NCBI GenBank assembly: GCA_027257055.1
Contig: JAPVLO010000056.1
Location: 2,976,001-3,040,000, forward strand
DNA length: 64,000 nt
Reading direction: 5' to 3'
DNA from: Cephalopachus bancanus
Lineage: Eukaryota > Chordata > Mammalia > Primates > Tarsiidae
Position 1 is the stretch's first letter. Each line of letters begins with the position of its first letter. Under the pieces are notes generated by a model, which was given only the letters and a program-made list of their open reading frames with translations, ran no database searches and had not been told where the DNA came from. Below are positions 1 to 11,884 of the stretch, piece after piece. The position numbers and the translations under genes are program-made.

Positions 1-640
1 CAAATTTTATTTCTTCATTCAATCTCCTGATTTTTATCCAATGAATGACTTTCTTGGCAAACAATGACACACAGAATGTTCATTAGGAGAGCCTGGCAGC
101 TTGTGCTTGAATTCTTTTCAAATGTTTAATGTGCTGCAATCCAATTAAATGATACAGGGAAGGCATTAAAAAGCATGGAAGAGTACCATGGAGAGTGCTG
201 GTAACAGGAAATAGCAAAGGCAAGAACTTGGAACTCAGGTTCAAGCCTAGCCTCCTACTGTCTCTTGATGAGTAGAAGACCCTTAACAGAGGTAGAAATA
301 GTTCTATATGTCAGTGTTTGTGTATCTCTAGCTTTATTTCCTCTGGTTTCTGTTTGGGAGACAGACAAACAAATATCTTGGTGTTGGTTGGTGTTGGTCA
401 GTATCACTACATAGCCACCTTATTAAACACCTGGCCAATACTGTCAGGTCAAACCCACCAAACTCAGCAAGGTGATAGGAGACTTAGTTTTAAGATGAGA
501 AAAGTTTATGAATTGGTAAATCAAGTACCAAGACTAAAGCAAAAAAAAAAAAAAAAGTTGTTCTAGGGAAAGAAGGAGGGACACATACCAATCAGGGAGC
601 TAAAGTGGAATGGGATGAGCAAACTGAAGGAGAAAGAAAT
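1..640. other. Unique non-coding sequence
   Basis: No repeat family or exon is recognised. The stretch is A+T-rich and ends in an A15 run (about 541-556). An open frame of 82 codons here has no recognisable protein character and ends in lysines encoded by that A run. Confidence 0.5.
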
Positions 641-652
641 AAAAGAAGTGTT

Positions 653-919
653 CCACACCTTTGGGAGGCTGAGGTGAGTGGATTGCCTGAGCCTGCGAGT
701 TCGAGACCTACCTGGGCAGGCAAGACCTCAACTCTACAATAAATCAAAAAAATTAGCCGGGCATGGTAGCGGGTGCCTGTAGTTCCAGCTACTTGGAAGG
801 CTGAAGCGGAAGGATCACCGGAGCCCAGCAGGTCGAGGCTGCGGTGGCCGGGAGCGGCCACTGCACTCCAGTCTGGGCGACAGTGAGACTTCAACTCAAA
901 AAAAAAAAAAAAAAAAAAA
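653..919 (+). repeat. Alu SINE, 5'-truncated, young type
   Basis: The element lacks about the first 30 bases, keeps both arms and ends in a long A tail. The right arm carries GTGGCCGGGAGCGGCCAC, the hairpin form of the youngest copies in the window. A target-site duplication AAGAAGTGTT brackets it (about 643-652 and 919-928). Confidence 0.95.
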
Positions 920-931
920 GAAGTGTTAAAG

Positions 932-1144
932 TAGCCTGGGCAACTTGGTGAGACCTTGTCTCTATAATAAATTAAAAAATCAGCTGGGCATAGTGGTGAG
1001 CACCTGTAGTTCCAGCTACTTGGAAGGCTGAGGTGGGAGGATTGCCTGAACCCAGCAGGTTGAGGCTGAGGTGGCTGTGAGCATGCCAATGCACTCCAGC
1101 CTGGGTGACAGAGTGAGACTACTACTCAAAAAATTTTTTAAAAA
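932..1144 (+). repeat. Alu SINE, 5'-truncated
   Basis: It begins in the left arm at GCCTGGGCAACTTGG and runs through linker and right arm to an A-rich tail broken by Ts. It is more diverged than its upstream neighbour, which landed just before it in the same orientation. Confidence 0.9.
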
Positions 1145-1199
1145 AGATACTTTGGGCAAAATCTGAAGTCTGACTTCAAGACGTTTTATTATAATTATT

Positions 1200-1502
1200 A
1201 TATTTTTTATTATTATTTGAGTTGTAGTCTCACTTTGTTGCCCAGGCTGGAGTGCAGTGTGATGATCACAGCTACTGCAGCTTGGACCCCCCTGGGCTCA
1301 GGAGATCTGTCCGTCTCAGCCTCTCAAGTAGCTGAAACAACAGGCATGTACCACTACACCCAGCTCACTTTTTTTATTTATTGTAGAGATGAGATCTTGC
1401 CACTTTGCCCATTCTGGTCTCAAACCCCTGGGCTCGGGCAATCATCTTGCCTCGGTCTCCCAAAGTGATGAAATTGCAGCTGTGAGCCACCGTACCTGAC
1501 TA
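1200..1502 (-). repeat. Alu SINE, full length, old
   Basis: The reverse-strand dimer starts from a T-rich tail (TTATTATTATTTGAGTTG) and ends at the left-arm start (GCCACCGTACCTGAC). Many substitutions mark an older copy. Open reading on the plus strand here is only antisense Alu. Confidence 0.92.
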
Positions 1503-1505
1503 AGA

Positions 1506-2328
1506 AGTTTCCAAATATGAGATTTCTTTGGGATCAGTTACTATTCTTTCTACATTTATGTCAATGATTAGATCAAAATTGATTACACTAAATTATTTAC
1601 AAACAAAAAAATGAAGTGGAGAGGCAGGGAGGACAACTGCAGGAAGGAAAATTGAGATGATAGCTTGCGGTGTGCTGGTAAAGTTCAACATTTGAGTCTA
1701 TGAGAAAAAAACAAAGCCCTGACTATAGTGTACGCTTATTTATGCAGTGTAAATAATCCTAGCATGGCTGATTCCATGTTACCATCATGATGTTGTTAAG
1801 TGTGATGCTGGGAAGAGAAATGCAGTAGTAGCACACCATTATATACCGTTAAACAGCATTTCCATTGGTTACATGCAATAGTAAATGACCTCAAGTGCAT
1901 AGATAGTGATTAACTCATTAGGAAGTGATGCATTTGGAGTCTTAATTGCCTTTGTCTTCAATACAATGTATTTAAATGTAGTTTCATATAATTTAGTTTA
2001 TAAAAATGACTGCTTAGCAGGCTTGTAAAATTCCTAATGATTTAACAGTTGAGGTCTTGAAAACCATCTAGGTTTAAACTGAATTTGGTTTAATTCAATA
2101 CTGGTAAACTGAACATCAGATAATATTTTTATTAAGTGGTTAGGTTTGCTCCTCTGGGTTTAGGGATGAGGTTGGAGAAGGAGTGACAGTAGTTTGAGGG
2201 TGAAGATTCTTAAAGGAGCAGAAGTGTTGCTCAACTGTCTTATTGTAAAACGCAACATTTTATATGAAGAGTCCATAGGACAGTGGAAAGTATTCTGGAC
2301 TAGTAGTCGTCCTTCCAGATTGTGACTC
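1506..2328. other. Unique A+T-rich sequence, possible conserved element
   Basis: No interspersed repeat is recognised. About 1840-2060 is rich in TAAT and ATTA cores (GATTAACTCATTAGG, TCTTAATTGCC, CCTAATGATTTAAC), the look of deeply conserved enhancers. No conservation data are available here. Confidence 0.35.
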
Positions 2329-2329
2329 C

Positions 2330-2545
2330 AGTAGATCAGATTAGATGCCCTTTCTCTTTATTCCCTCATGTCATTGTATATATCTTGATCTGGCATTTTT
2401 TACACTATACTCTACTTTGGTTTCTTTATCTCTCCCATTTGTTTAGAAGCCATCTGAGGGCAGAGTCTGCAAGGAGCCTTATCTTTGTCTGTCATGTGAC
2501 TGGCCAAAAGTAAAGAATTCACAGATAATTTTTGAATGAATGAAT
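2330..2545 (+). repeat. L2 LINE 3' end
   Basis: It shows the L2 3' pattern TTTAGAAGCCATCTGAGGGCAGAG followed about 70 bases later by TTTTTGAATGAATGAAT. Confidence 0.7.
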
Positions 2546-2641
2546 TACTATAATAACTTGCTTCTATCCAGTCTGTGATATGCATCAGTAAGAGGTTTTC
2601 TATTTACTCCATCTTCCCAGATGTGTTAAGCATATTAGGGT

Positions 2642-2818
2642 AAGAGCACTATGGGCTTTGGGGTCAAACAGCACATGCTGAAATACAAGCTTCCTGACTC
2701 TGGGACTTAAACAACTCACTTAACTTCTCTAAGCCTCATATAAAGGGAGGAGTAATCATGCCCATTCCGTACAGTTGTAATGGAAAAATAAGACGATAGC
2801 AAGAGAATAACAATAGCT
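2642..2818 (+). repeat. MIR SINE
   Basis: It matches the MIR order: GAGCACTATGGGCTTTGGGGTCAAACAG, then ACTTAACTTCTCTAAGCCTC, then GGAGTAATCATGCCCATTCCG. Confidence 0.8.
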
Positions 2819-2819
2819 A

Positions 2820-3060
2820 TTGTGGTTAATATTTATTAGATGTTTGCTATGTACCAGTCATTGCAGTTAGCACTTTACATGCATTACCTCACTTAATCCT
2901 CATAATAACACTAACAAGCAATACTTACCACTATCCCCATTTGACACAAAGGATTTTGAGGCCCCACAATATCTAATAACTTGCCAAAAATATATACACA
3001 GGTCACAAGAAACAGAGCTAAGGTTCTGGCCCAGACGGTCTAGCCCCAGAGACAAAGTTT
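2820..3060 (-). repeat. MIR SINE
   Basis: Reverse MIR: ATTTATTAGATGTTTGCTATGTACCAG, CACTTTACATGCATTACCTC, and TCACAAGAAACAGAGCTAAG. It lies back to back with the preceding plus-strand MIR. Confidence 0.8.
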
Positions 3061-3061
3061 T

Positions 3062-4750
3062 CCTTTATGATATAAAAATGTTTTCACCCCAGAGGATTAT
3101 GTGTTTCTCAAAGGTCTATAATATGATGGTAGGTATCATCATACCACTTCCCTTCCTAATATATTCATATCTTGTCCATGTGGAACTGCTGTCCTCTGTC
3201 TAATCTATACTGCAGCACTATTGCCCCAACTAGCATTTGCCAAGCTTCTAATTCAGGTCCTGTGGATCCTTATATGGAACCTATGCTCCTATGACATCTG
3301 GCATAATATTTTCTGAATGAAGGAATGAAAGCTTAATGGTTATTTATTTACTTCTTAATGCTTTCCAAAAAATTTTTGGATTACTTAACACATTTACATA
3401 AAATCATGCGAAAATAGAATGAGAATAGATAATTGAGACCAGAAATATGTAAGTAGAAATAGAAAACAGACATAAAAATTTCATAAGTACATATATATGT
3501 ATATATTTACAGATGCACAAGCCATATGTGTCATATGATTATTATGGTTGAGCTTCAAAAAATATCTGTCTGTCTGCCTGCCTATCTACTTATGTTTAAG
3601 CTTCCTGGAAGCCAAAGTGAAAAAGGATGCATGTATAATAATAACAATAAAAATCCTCATCATCAGCTTAAAAAGAAAAATAGGAATCCCTATAGATTCT
3701 CTGATGAACGGTATTTTATATATGGAGCATGGCCGAAGAAATGATAATTGTTTTCAACAATAGAACTAGAAAAAAAATGCAGCTTGAGATATGATTCTAA
3801 TCTCATGACCCTTTTGAGAAATGTCAAGGAACTTGAGAAGTACCAACATAAAATCAGGGGAGCCAGTTCTATTGTAAATACTGAGGACACTGGCCAGTCT
3901 ACCTTTGTTTCAAAGTAGGAACATAAATAATACCTCAGTATTTATTTCATTTTCTCCTGGGTACCTCTCTACTATTACTTTTTTTCTTCTGCTGGATATA
4001 TTATTTTGAGATGGAGAAAAGGATCTAATGCTCTCTCTGTACTCATGGTCTAACCATTCAATCTGCAATATCACCCAGATTTGGATAATAGAATCATCCA
4101 GGAGAGCCCTGAAATGAAATTATAGGACTGGCCTGAACTGGAGTTTCTCAGAAGAAGTGGGTCTACACTGAAAATTACTTGCTGACCTTTGCAATGGTGG
4201 CAGTTAAATAACTCAACAAGAGATCCCTCGGAGAAAAGCAATACACACCGAATTGCAAAAATGTGGATGCAATTTGTGAATTGAATTTGATGTGAGTCTG
4301 TGTTGGCTGCCAGCATGGAGTCATTTTCATGGTGGGTTAAAGCCTGTTGCAGCTCTCCATTCCAAATGCTGGGAGCTGGCCTCTTCCTTGTCCTGAAGGT
4401 TCCATTTTCCCTGGTCTTCAAACAAGTTGTCCTCTCAGCTCAACTCTGCTCTAGGCAATGGGACCAAATCTGCCCTGAGGTGGGTGCCTGAGGTGGCTTG
4501 AAGAGTCATACTTGACCACAGGCAGCTAGCCCTCCTGTCTCGAAATGGAGAACTCACACTGTTTGCCAATTGAAGAGATGGAGATATTTCCTTGTGTTCT
4601 GTCTTGAGTTCAGGTTCTAAAAAGAGAAATCTTCTTGTGCTCTGCTTTTGAATCACTGGCTTGGTAACCTACCTACCAGTCTCTAGGAAAAGGCTCTCTG
4701 CTCGCCCTCACTTTCCTTCTAGTGTCATGTGCTGATGAAAGTAGCCTTTG
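3062..4750. other. Mostly unique sequence
   Basis: No gene is seen. About 3170-3340 may be an L2 3' end (ends CTGAATGAAGGAATGAAAG), but the match is weak. 3480-3660 is A+T-rich with short ATAT and CTGT tracts. Both strands of 4070-4660 have open frames of 60-116 codons with no recognisable domain. Confidence 0.4.
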
Positions 4751-4754
4751 AAAA

Positions 4755-5320
4755 GTATAGATAACATGACCCTCTTCCAAAATTCCTCAAAGGCTTCACA
4801 GTGTATTTAGAGAATTCCTTGGCCTCTGTAAGGCCTTATGTGACCTGATTCTTTGCTGTTGCTGCAAATTAATCTTATACAAACTTTCTCCTTTCAGGCC
4901 TTCCATAGTCTTCTCAATTTCTCCAATGATCCATGATGCTGTCACAGGTATTTGCACCAATTGTGCTCTCTGCTTGTAGTGCTGGTTCTCAAGCTTTCTA
5001 CATGGCTAGCTGCTTTATATCCTTCAGACTTCAGCTAGGGGGACCTCCCAAAGGAAGCCTTTTAAGAAGACATATTCTGAAGTAGCACTCCTCCCTCATA
5101 ATTTCTATCACTGTATTAATGTCTTATCCTCAAGATATAATAATTGCATTTATTTGGGTCCATGTTTATCTCTCCTACAATAATGTAAATAACACAAGGC
5201 CAGGGAATATGTCTATATTCACAGCTGCATATTCCCAATGCCCAGCACTGTGTCTAGACCATAACAGGTAAAAAATAAATATCTGTGGAATGAATACGTG
5301 AATGAATGAATGATGAACTA
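4755..5320 (+). repeat. L2 LINE 3' segment
   Basis: The order follows L2: ATGTGACCTGATTCTTTGC, then CTCAAGCTTTCTACATGGC, CTGAAGTAGCACTCCTCC, CACAAGGCCAGGGAATATGTC and the terminal GAATGAATGAATGATG. Confidence 0.8.
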
Positions 5321-5321
5321 A

Positions 5322-6760
5322 TGAATGATCCAGATCCTTGGTGTTACCTACATAGTTGCTTGAGGTTACCATTTGTCTTAATGAAAGTCTACTATTATAT
5401 GTTTTTGGACATTCTTGATGATAATGTCTGGCCGCAATGCTACCTGTTTTCTATATTAGTGCTTTTTAAAAAGCTTTTGGGATGCAGCAGAACTCTTTCA
5501 TTAACTTAAAATGCAATCATGTGATAAAATCAAAAAGAAAAAACATGAAAATGGGTGCGCTTGACTTGACTTAGGAATAAGAGAACTCAAGCTTCCCTTG
5601 CCTCCCCTTAGATACTTCCAAAAATTTGGGGGTCCTGGCAGCATGGCTTGGAAACGTGTAGTTCAGTAGTCTCTTCATCCACTGCATCATCTGTCATCTA
5701 GGCTGGACTCCCCTTTACAAACAGCTGGGCCTGTCCTTTGATCAGCAAACATCAGCTCCACACTGGACTGTGGCCTGACTTCAGTCTCTCCTGCTATGCT
5801 CCAGCACTGCAATTAATTGCTCCATGTGCCACTAAACCACAAAATGTATCACCAAGACCCTGGATTAGAACAGTTGGTCTCTGAACTTGATGGCAAGCCA
5901 GTGACAAATCCCTCACCCAATCCATAACAAACTTTGTCAGTCAGCTAGTGCCAAGAAAGCAGGACAGATTTCTGTAAAATGATTTTAACAGATGGGATCA
6001 TTCGAATCAATTTTATTATTGTCTTAAAATGTTATCTAGCATACCCACAGTGAGGCTTCTAAGGACCCTGACAAAATCTGAAGTTGAAATTAAACTGAAA
6101 AGGCATATGCTCAGCAGATTCTCAATGTCAGCAAAGTCTTTCCTAATTATTGCTCTGGTTCCCAACAAAAAGAGGCCCACTTAGTAACCTGCCTGAGGCA
6201 GTGTCTCAATAAACCAATAAACCCAATACTATGTCCTGGAGGTCCTGGAGCTCTGATATCCAGGAAAAAAAATGAATCTCACCACTTACTCTTAAAACTC
6301 AATAGTAGGTCCATGAGACAGAAAAAAAAAAGTATCCAGACAGCCAGAGGGCATGGAAAAATCCACTCCCTGTCAGCCCATCACATTGTTCTATACCACC
6401 ATGCCTCCAATCCCGTGGTGTCCGTTGCTTGGAATACAGAGACCTAGACTGTGTCCCAAAGCAGCACTTTACCATGCTCAACTGGCACTAGATGCTGGGG
6501 ATGCAGAGAAGCACCATGCACAGTCCTGCCTTTGGCAAAGCAACAGTGTGGTCTGGAGCTATCTATAAGCATCAAATCCACATCAGATTTCAAGAATAAG
6601 AATGCAGTAAAGCTAAGGAATAGTTTTTACTCAACCCATGTTGAATAGACTGTTAGATAAAATACATTATTCAAATCAGTTTCTTTTTTTTCAGCTTTTT
6701 TGATGTGGCTACTAGAGATCCTAGAATTATGCCTGTGGCTCATATTATATTTCTACTGCA
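5322..6760. other. Unique sequence, no feature recognised
   Basis: It contains two short AT runs and an A9 run at 6320. Open frames of 60-71 codons overlap one another on both strands and resemble no protein I know. Confidence 0.4.
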
Positions 6761-6764
6761 CAGA

Positions 6765-6905
6765 TCTGCTCCAGCAGACTGATTCCCAAACCCACCTGGT
6801 CATCTGAACCACCTGGGGATCTTTTCCAAAAGAGAGATTCCAGGTTTCCATTTCCTGGCAATTCTGAATTAGTAGGTCCTTATGAAACCCAAGAATTTAA
6901 TTTTT
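6765..6905. repeat. MER5-like hAT-Charlie remnant
   Basis: It contains CATCTGAACCACCTGGGGATC followed by AGAGATTCCAGG, TCTGAATTAGTAGGTCC and AATTTTTGATGCACTTCAGG, the order found in MER5/MER20-class elements. The subfamily was not assigned. Confidence 0.6.
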
Positions 6906-6989
6906 GATGCACTTCAGGTATATTCAATGGCTCTGATTAACTCAGGCTGAGACAGTTGTCCTCACATTACCTTGGGCTTCTCTCTATTA

Positions 6990-7125
6990 CAGTGATGGCC
7001 AACCCTCACTGTATAACAGAATCACCTAGATAGATTTTACCAAAAAATTTGTCTTCCATTTTCAAGATTTGGATTCAATTAGTTAGGATAGAGCCAAGAC
7101 ATTTTTTTAAAGCTCCCAAGACTTC
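6990..7125. repeat. MER5-like hAT-Charlie remnant, second copy
   Basis: It contains CACTGTATAACAGAATCACC, then a diverged middle and TTTTTAAAGCTCCCAAG. This is the same element class as 6765-6905, but more decayed. Confidence 0.45.
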
Positions 7126-7237
7126 TCACATTCTGTCTGATTTTCTCATACAGATACTTTTCTTCTTTGTTAGACCATAACTTCCCTGAAGGCATTTTCT
7201 TCATAACCAAATCTCTTCTGACTGTAGTAGTAGTATC

Positions 7238-7655
7238 TTTGTTCATTTAATGTTGCTATAAAGGAATGCCTAAGGTTGGGTATTTTGTAAAAAAAAAAAA
7301 AGGTTTATTTGGCTCACAATTCTGCTGGTTGTAAAATTGGGCCTCTGGTGAAGGCCTCAGGATGTTTTCTCTTAAGGAGGAACAGGAAGTGGAGCCAGTC
7401 AGAGATTGCATGATGAGAGAAGGAGAGAGAGAGAGAGAGAGAGAGAAAGTGGGGAGGGGCCAGGCTCTTGCTGACAACCAGCTCTCAGGAACTTAAGAGT
7501 GATAACTCACTCAAGCTCCCACCCACAGGGAGAGTCTTAATCTATTCATGAGGGATCCACCCCCATGACTCAAATACTTCCCATTAGGCCCACCTCCAAC
7601 ACTGGGATCAAATTTCAGCATAGAGTTGGGAGGGGACAATTAGTCAAACCGTAGC
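7238..7655 (-). repeat. MaLR-type solo LTR
   Basis: The reverse MLT1/MST-like LTR runs from TTGTTCATTTAATGTTGC through GGTTTATTTGGCTCACAATTC, ACAACCAGCTCTCAGGAAC and CATGAGGGATCCACCCCC to GGGAGGGGACAATTAG. No internal region or second LTR lies beside it. A GA run expanded inside it. Confidence 0.8.
7419..7446. repeat. (GA)n microsatellite
   Basis: An almost pure GA run of about 28 bases lies within the MaLR LTR. Confidence 0.95.
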
Positions 7656-7659
7656 AAGC

Positions 7660-8148
7660 AGCCTTAGGAGTTCGGCTGAATGAAGGGATTTCACATTACG
7701 CCTGATAGTTTGACATTTTGTCAGTGACTTTCCTGTCCTGCTAAGGCTCTTGTTTCTACCACTGGTTTTTATTCTGCTTATTCTTTGGCCCACGTACGTT
7801 TTTTGAGTAGCTGGCATTCCCAGGTTCTCGCCACAGGGCATGGGAAGAACCATTGGTCATAGTTGAAAGGATTCAAGTTCTTTACCACAGTTGGTAAGGA
7901 CTACCACTTCTGGACTAGGGCCCTGCCTTATTTTCTGTAAAGTAAAAATTCCCAGGGATTGTGCCCAGCCATAGAAAGAGTGCTTTCTCAATCCATCATG
8001 ACTCTGCATCCCAACGGGGCCTCTCCCTCTGCTCTCTACTGCAAACTGCAGAAATACGAGTTGTAGGGGGAAAAAAGAGCTAGAAGAACACTTAGAGTTG
8101 CTTTTATCCTAAGTTACCTTCTCTGCTTTGAGCCCAAGTCCTATTACT
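7660..8148. other. Unique sequence, no feature recognised
   Basis: It is not assignable to a repeat family by eye. No exon-like frame with recognisable protein is seen. Confidence 0.4.
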
Positions 8149-8149
8149 C

Positions 8150-8340
8150 AGTACCTGGGAACAAAGGGCAGTATCCTGTCCTCTGACCAGTTGTCAGAAG
8201 ATCTGTGTTTCAAGCCCACTGCCGCCTCTCCCTGTCTTGGGAGTCGGCCTCCCCTCTCTGACCTCATTTTACTCATCTATGATATGAGTAGGGCAGACCA
8301 GCAAACAATAAAAGTTCTACTTTCATTGCAACTGTGGGAT
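8150..8340 (+). repeat. Possible MIR SINE
   Basis: TCAGAAGATCTGTGTTTCAAG followed by CTGACCTCATTTTACTCATC follows MIR order, but the middle is heavily diverged. Confidence 0.35.
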
Positions 8341-8344
8341 TACT

Positions 8345-9674
8345 TGGGGCCCATCTACCCACCTTCCAACCCTCCAGACAAAAAGGTTTAAGGAACATCT
8401 GGCACTAGCAGGCAATGGGTTGCATGTTCAGAACACAGCAGGAAACAAGGCGCAAAGCCTGGCTTCAAAATTGCAGCCTTAGCATTTCAATTATGATGCC
8501 TTCCTTTCTTTGAGAACCTCACAAACTTCCCCCCTTCCATGTTGCACCTTCAGACCTCAGTTAAACTGTTCTCAAATGTTCAAGGAATGTGTCTACTTTC
8601 TTGGGGAGCAGAGAGTGAAAATAATTAATATCAGCTCAGCCAATATGGGCTGGTAGTGTCTAATTAATGACAAGAATACCAATTCTCTTTTAAAAATACC
8701 GTAGAATGGACATTTCACTACCCTTTTTTGCCTTGGATGATTAGATGAATTAGGAAAACAAACAAATGAATAAAAATTATTGAAAAGCTTTAAAATAACA
8801 AAATCTAAAACACAAGGGGAGGGTTTTTTTTTTCTCTATTTGAAGTAGGGGATTCGATTGTAATACTGAAATAATAAACTAGCTGATTCAAGCACTTATT
8901 TTATAAAGACTATTTCCTGCTACAATTCAAAGCCGTGGCAAAAATAATAATATATGATTTCAAATTATTTTGAGTCACTGCGTGTGTAACTGACAAGGAA
9001 GGGAGAAAAGTGGGTATCTTTTGTTAACTAAGAAATTACCTTCCTTCTATAAATTCTCTGAGAAACCAGAGGACAGAAAGCTGAGCTGAATAATTCTGAT
9101 TGAAACAGAAACCTTTGAGCTACTTTGTAAAATTACTTGATTTTTTTCTTCTTTTTCTGCCAAAGGGGGAGAAATCTACTTCTGAATGAATGAGTGGGTA
9201 ATTGAAAATATGATAGGATTACACAAGACAATAAAAATAAATGTAATTTAAAAAGGCCAAAGATCATCTCCAACGTGTACATAAATAATGAAGCTACGTG
9301 TGGTGAGTAATGAGAAGAAAGTCTCCTTTCTTTATAGCAAACTTAGGCATGTTGTCAAGGTAGCCCAGAGCTCGCAGTGACGGGAGAAGTATGGCTGACA
9401 AACACCCAAATAGATGACGCCCAGGCCTAATTAGTTTTCCAGCATGGAGACTAATTAGTGAGGCCGTCCCTTAATAAACAGATGACACATTTTGGTGGCC
9501 ATGCAAAACCAGGAATCTCGACAGGAACAAGTGGAATGTGCGTGTCCTAGAAAGAGATTAACACATTTATTGAATATCTACTACATACTAAGCTCTAGCC
9601 TAGGGACTTCTTTTTTAAATTGTAGTACGACAACATCTAATCCTCACAGGGTATTTAATTTTTATGGACAATAG
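8345..9674. other. A+T-rich repeat-poor stretch, possible conserved element
   Basis: There is almost no interspersed repeat over 1.3 kb, which is unusual here. 8620-9480 is full of TAATTA and AATTA cores (TCTAATTAATGAC, CCTAATTAGTTTTCC, GACTAATTAGTGAGG), which suggests a homeodomain-bound regulatory element. This is inference from composition only. Confidence 0.35.
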
Positions 9675-9675
9675 G

Positions 9676-10461
9676 GATATGAAAAAATGCTCAACATTAC
9701 TAACCATCAGGGAAATGCAAATCAAAATCACAATGAAATATCATCTTACCCCAGTTAGAATGGCTATTGCCAAAAAGAGAAAAAACAGGAGATGCTGGTG
9801 ATGAGGCAGAGAAAAGGAACTCTTATACATTGTTGGTCGGAATGTAAATGGGCACAGCCATTATGGAGAACAGTATAAAGTTATCTCAATAAGCTAAAAA
9901 TAGAACTACCATATGATCCAGCAGTCCCACCACTGGGTATTTATACAAAGGAAATGAAATCAGTACATCAAAGGGATACCTGCACCCCCACATTTATTGT
10001 AGCATTATTCATGATAGCCAAAGTATGGAATCAACCTAAGTGTCTATCAATGGGTGAATGGATAGAGAAAAAGTATGTATGGATACATACGTTGGTATGT
10101 ATATACAATAAAATATTATTCTGTCATTAAAAAAAAAAGAAATCCTGTTCTTTTCAGCAACTTGGATGGAACTGGAGGTCATTATGTTAAGTGAAATAAG
10201 CCAAGCACAGAAAGAAGGAATACGTTCTAATGTTCAACAGCACAGTAGGTGACTGTAGTGAACAACAATGTATGTATTGCATATTTCAAAGCAGCTCAAA
10301 GAGGATTTGAAATATTCTCAACACAAAGAAATGATAAATGCTCAAGGTAACGGACATCCTAAATACTCCCACTTGATTACTACATATTCTATGCATATAT
10401 CAAAATAGCACATGTATCCCATAAATATGTACAAATATTATATATCAATAAAATAATTTTT
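9676..10461 (+). repeat. L1 LINE, 3' end (5'-truncated)
   Basis: It starts in the end of ORF2 (ATATGAAAAAATGCTCAAC, then AGGGAAATGCAAATCAAAATC), passes CAACTTGGATGGAACTGGAGG and ends in the 3' UTR at TATCAATAAAATAA. Frames are broken throughout. The 3' UTR type is an older primate L1, different from the L1 at 62592-63372. Confidence 0.93.
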
Positions 10462-10517
10462 TTAATTTTAATTTTTTTCTACTTTGGGAACAGAAAAAAT
10501 TGAGGTTCAAAGAAGTT

Positions 10518-10665
10518 TTATTTATTTATTTATTTATTTATTTTAGATATGTGGGCTGTAAGTCAGGATTAGCTAAGCTAAGCAAGCGGATACATGCAGG
10601 ACAAGTGTGGACCTCCCACTGGCCCTCACTTCCCTGGTGTTGGACCAGGTACCCTTTGTGATGCT
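10518..10665 (-). repeat. L1 3' UTR-only insertion, lineage type
   Basis: A TTTA-rich tail is followed by TGTGGGCTGTAAGTCAGGATTAG and ACCAGGTACCCTTTGTGATG, matching the 3' UTR of the L1 at 62592-63372. Only about 120 bases of L1 remain. AAAGAAGTTT and GAAGAGGTTT at the edges may be a decayed target-site duplication. Confidence 0.75.
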
Positions 10666-10918
10666 TGAAGAGGTTTAAACCAGTCTTTCTTCAAAGTGTA
10701 ACAAGGGTGGCTTTTGTGAGCCCCGTGTCCAGGTTTGCAGGGCCTAATATATACTCTTCTCTTCTCTATGATACTTTTATTAATGAGATATGTAGTCCAA
10801 TTTTTGAAAATGGGCATCTTCACGGGGAAAAGAAGATGTAATAAAATGGGTTTTAGGTAGTCAAAATAAGGCAATATTTGGGTCTATGTTTGCTTTGGTC
10901 CTTAAAGTAAAAAAAGGG

Positions 10919-11120
10919 TAATAGACATTTGTTGAGCCGCTAATAGGTGTTAGATACTATCCCATATCCCTGACAACTACAGTCTGTAGTCCTTCCCAAT
11001 AACACTAAGAGTCATTGTTAGTTTCTGGCATTGGCATTTTCTGGTCTCAGGGAAATAAAGTAATTTTCCTAAGTTTACACAGCTCTCAGGGGGCAGAGAT
11101 GGGACTCTAGCGGGCTGTGT
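10919..11120 (-). repeat. MIR SINE
   Basis: Reverse MIR: ACATTTGTTGAGCCGCTAATAG, CCCAATAACACTAAGAGTC, then AAGTTTACACAGCTCTCAGGG. Confidence 0.65.
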
Positions 11121-11124
11121 AAGA

Positions 11125-11568
11125 GTGATGGCTCAGGGAACATCCTAGGGTGGGGAGGTTGTGTGGGCACAGATGAGTGAAAGTGTCCAGGGTGTATTTG
11201 GGAAATATTCCCATTTTACTAATGAGCTAACTAAGATCCAAGAAGATACAATCACTTGCCCAAATAGAAAAATGTATGTGATTAAATAAGATAACGTCTG
11301 AGAAAGTGCCCAAGGCAGCAGCTGCCTCTCTGGGAGTTTAATAAATATTGGTTATTTTCCTTCCTCCTGAAACCATTCAGTATATACCAGAGCCAGGGCT
11401 AAAATCCAAGTTGAACCCAAAAGAAAATCTCTCTTGGACTGTATGGTGTGGATGGGGGTGGTTTATTCTAAAACGGTGCAGAGGAGCCTGTTATCATGCC
11501 CTCCAGTGGGCTATATCCTCCAGGACACTACTCTGAGATGTCAGGAAAGGAAGACCCCTTAGGGCTGG
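11125..11568. other. Short MIR scraps and unique sequence
   Basis: 11205-11275 (CCCATTTTACTAATGAGC, AATCACTTGCCCAAATAG) and 11285-11350 (ending TTAATAAATATTGG) look like MIR fragments in opposite directions. The rest is unassigned. Confidence 0.35.
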
Positions 11569-11569
11569 A

Positions 11570-11870
11570 GGGGTGGGGTGAGGGGCAGGAAGTGAGCATG
11601 GTTGAAAGTGTAAGGTCCTTACCAGGTGGATCAAGACAGTGAAAATGATGGGCATTTCAAGCACAGAGAACAGCATGGACAAAGAGTTCAGTAGAATTGG
11701 AGCTTAAAGTACAAAGAAGGGAGGAAGGAGGTGAGGCTGGGAAACTTGACAAGAGTCAGGTCCTAGAGGGCCTTGTATCCCAGGCCAAGACCTTGGGTTT
11801 ATATTCAGGGCTAGTGGGGCAACCATCAGAGTTCTTAAGTAGATTTTAATTCTAAACAATCATGGAGTCA
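11570..11870 (-). repeat. L2 LINE segment
   Basis: Reverse L2: GGCATTTCAAGCACAGAGAAC, GAGGGCCTTGTATCCCAGGCC, and CAGAGTTCTTAAGTAGATTTTAA in consensus order. Confidence 0.6.
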
Positions 11871-11884
11871 ACATCCCTGTTCAG

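Noticed and set aside
592..1089. 165-codon open frame on the minus strand
   Set aside because: It lies across two plus-strand Alus; the residues are antisense Alu translation (the familiar Pro/Ser/Leu-rich pattern), not a gene.
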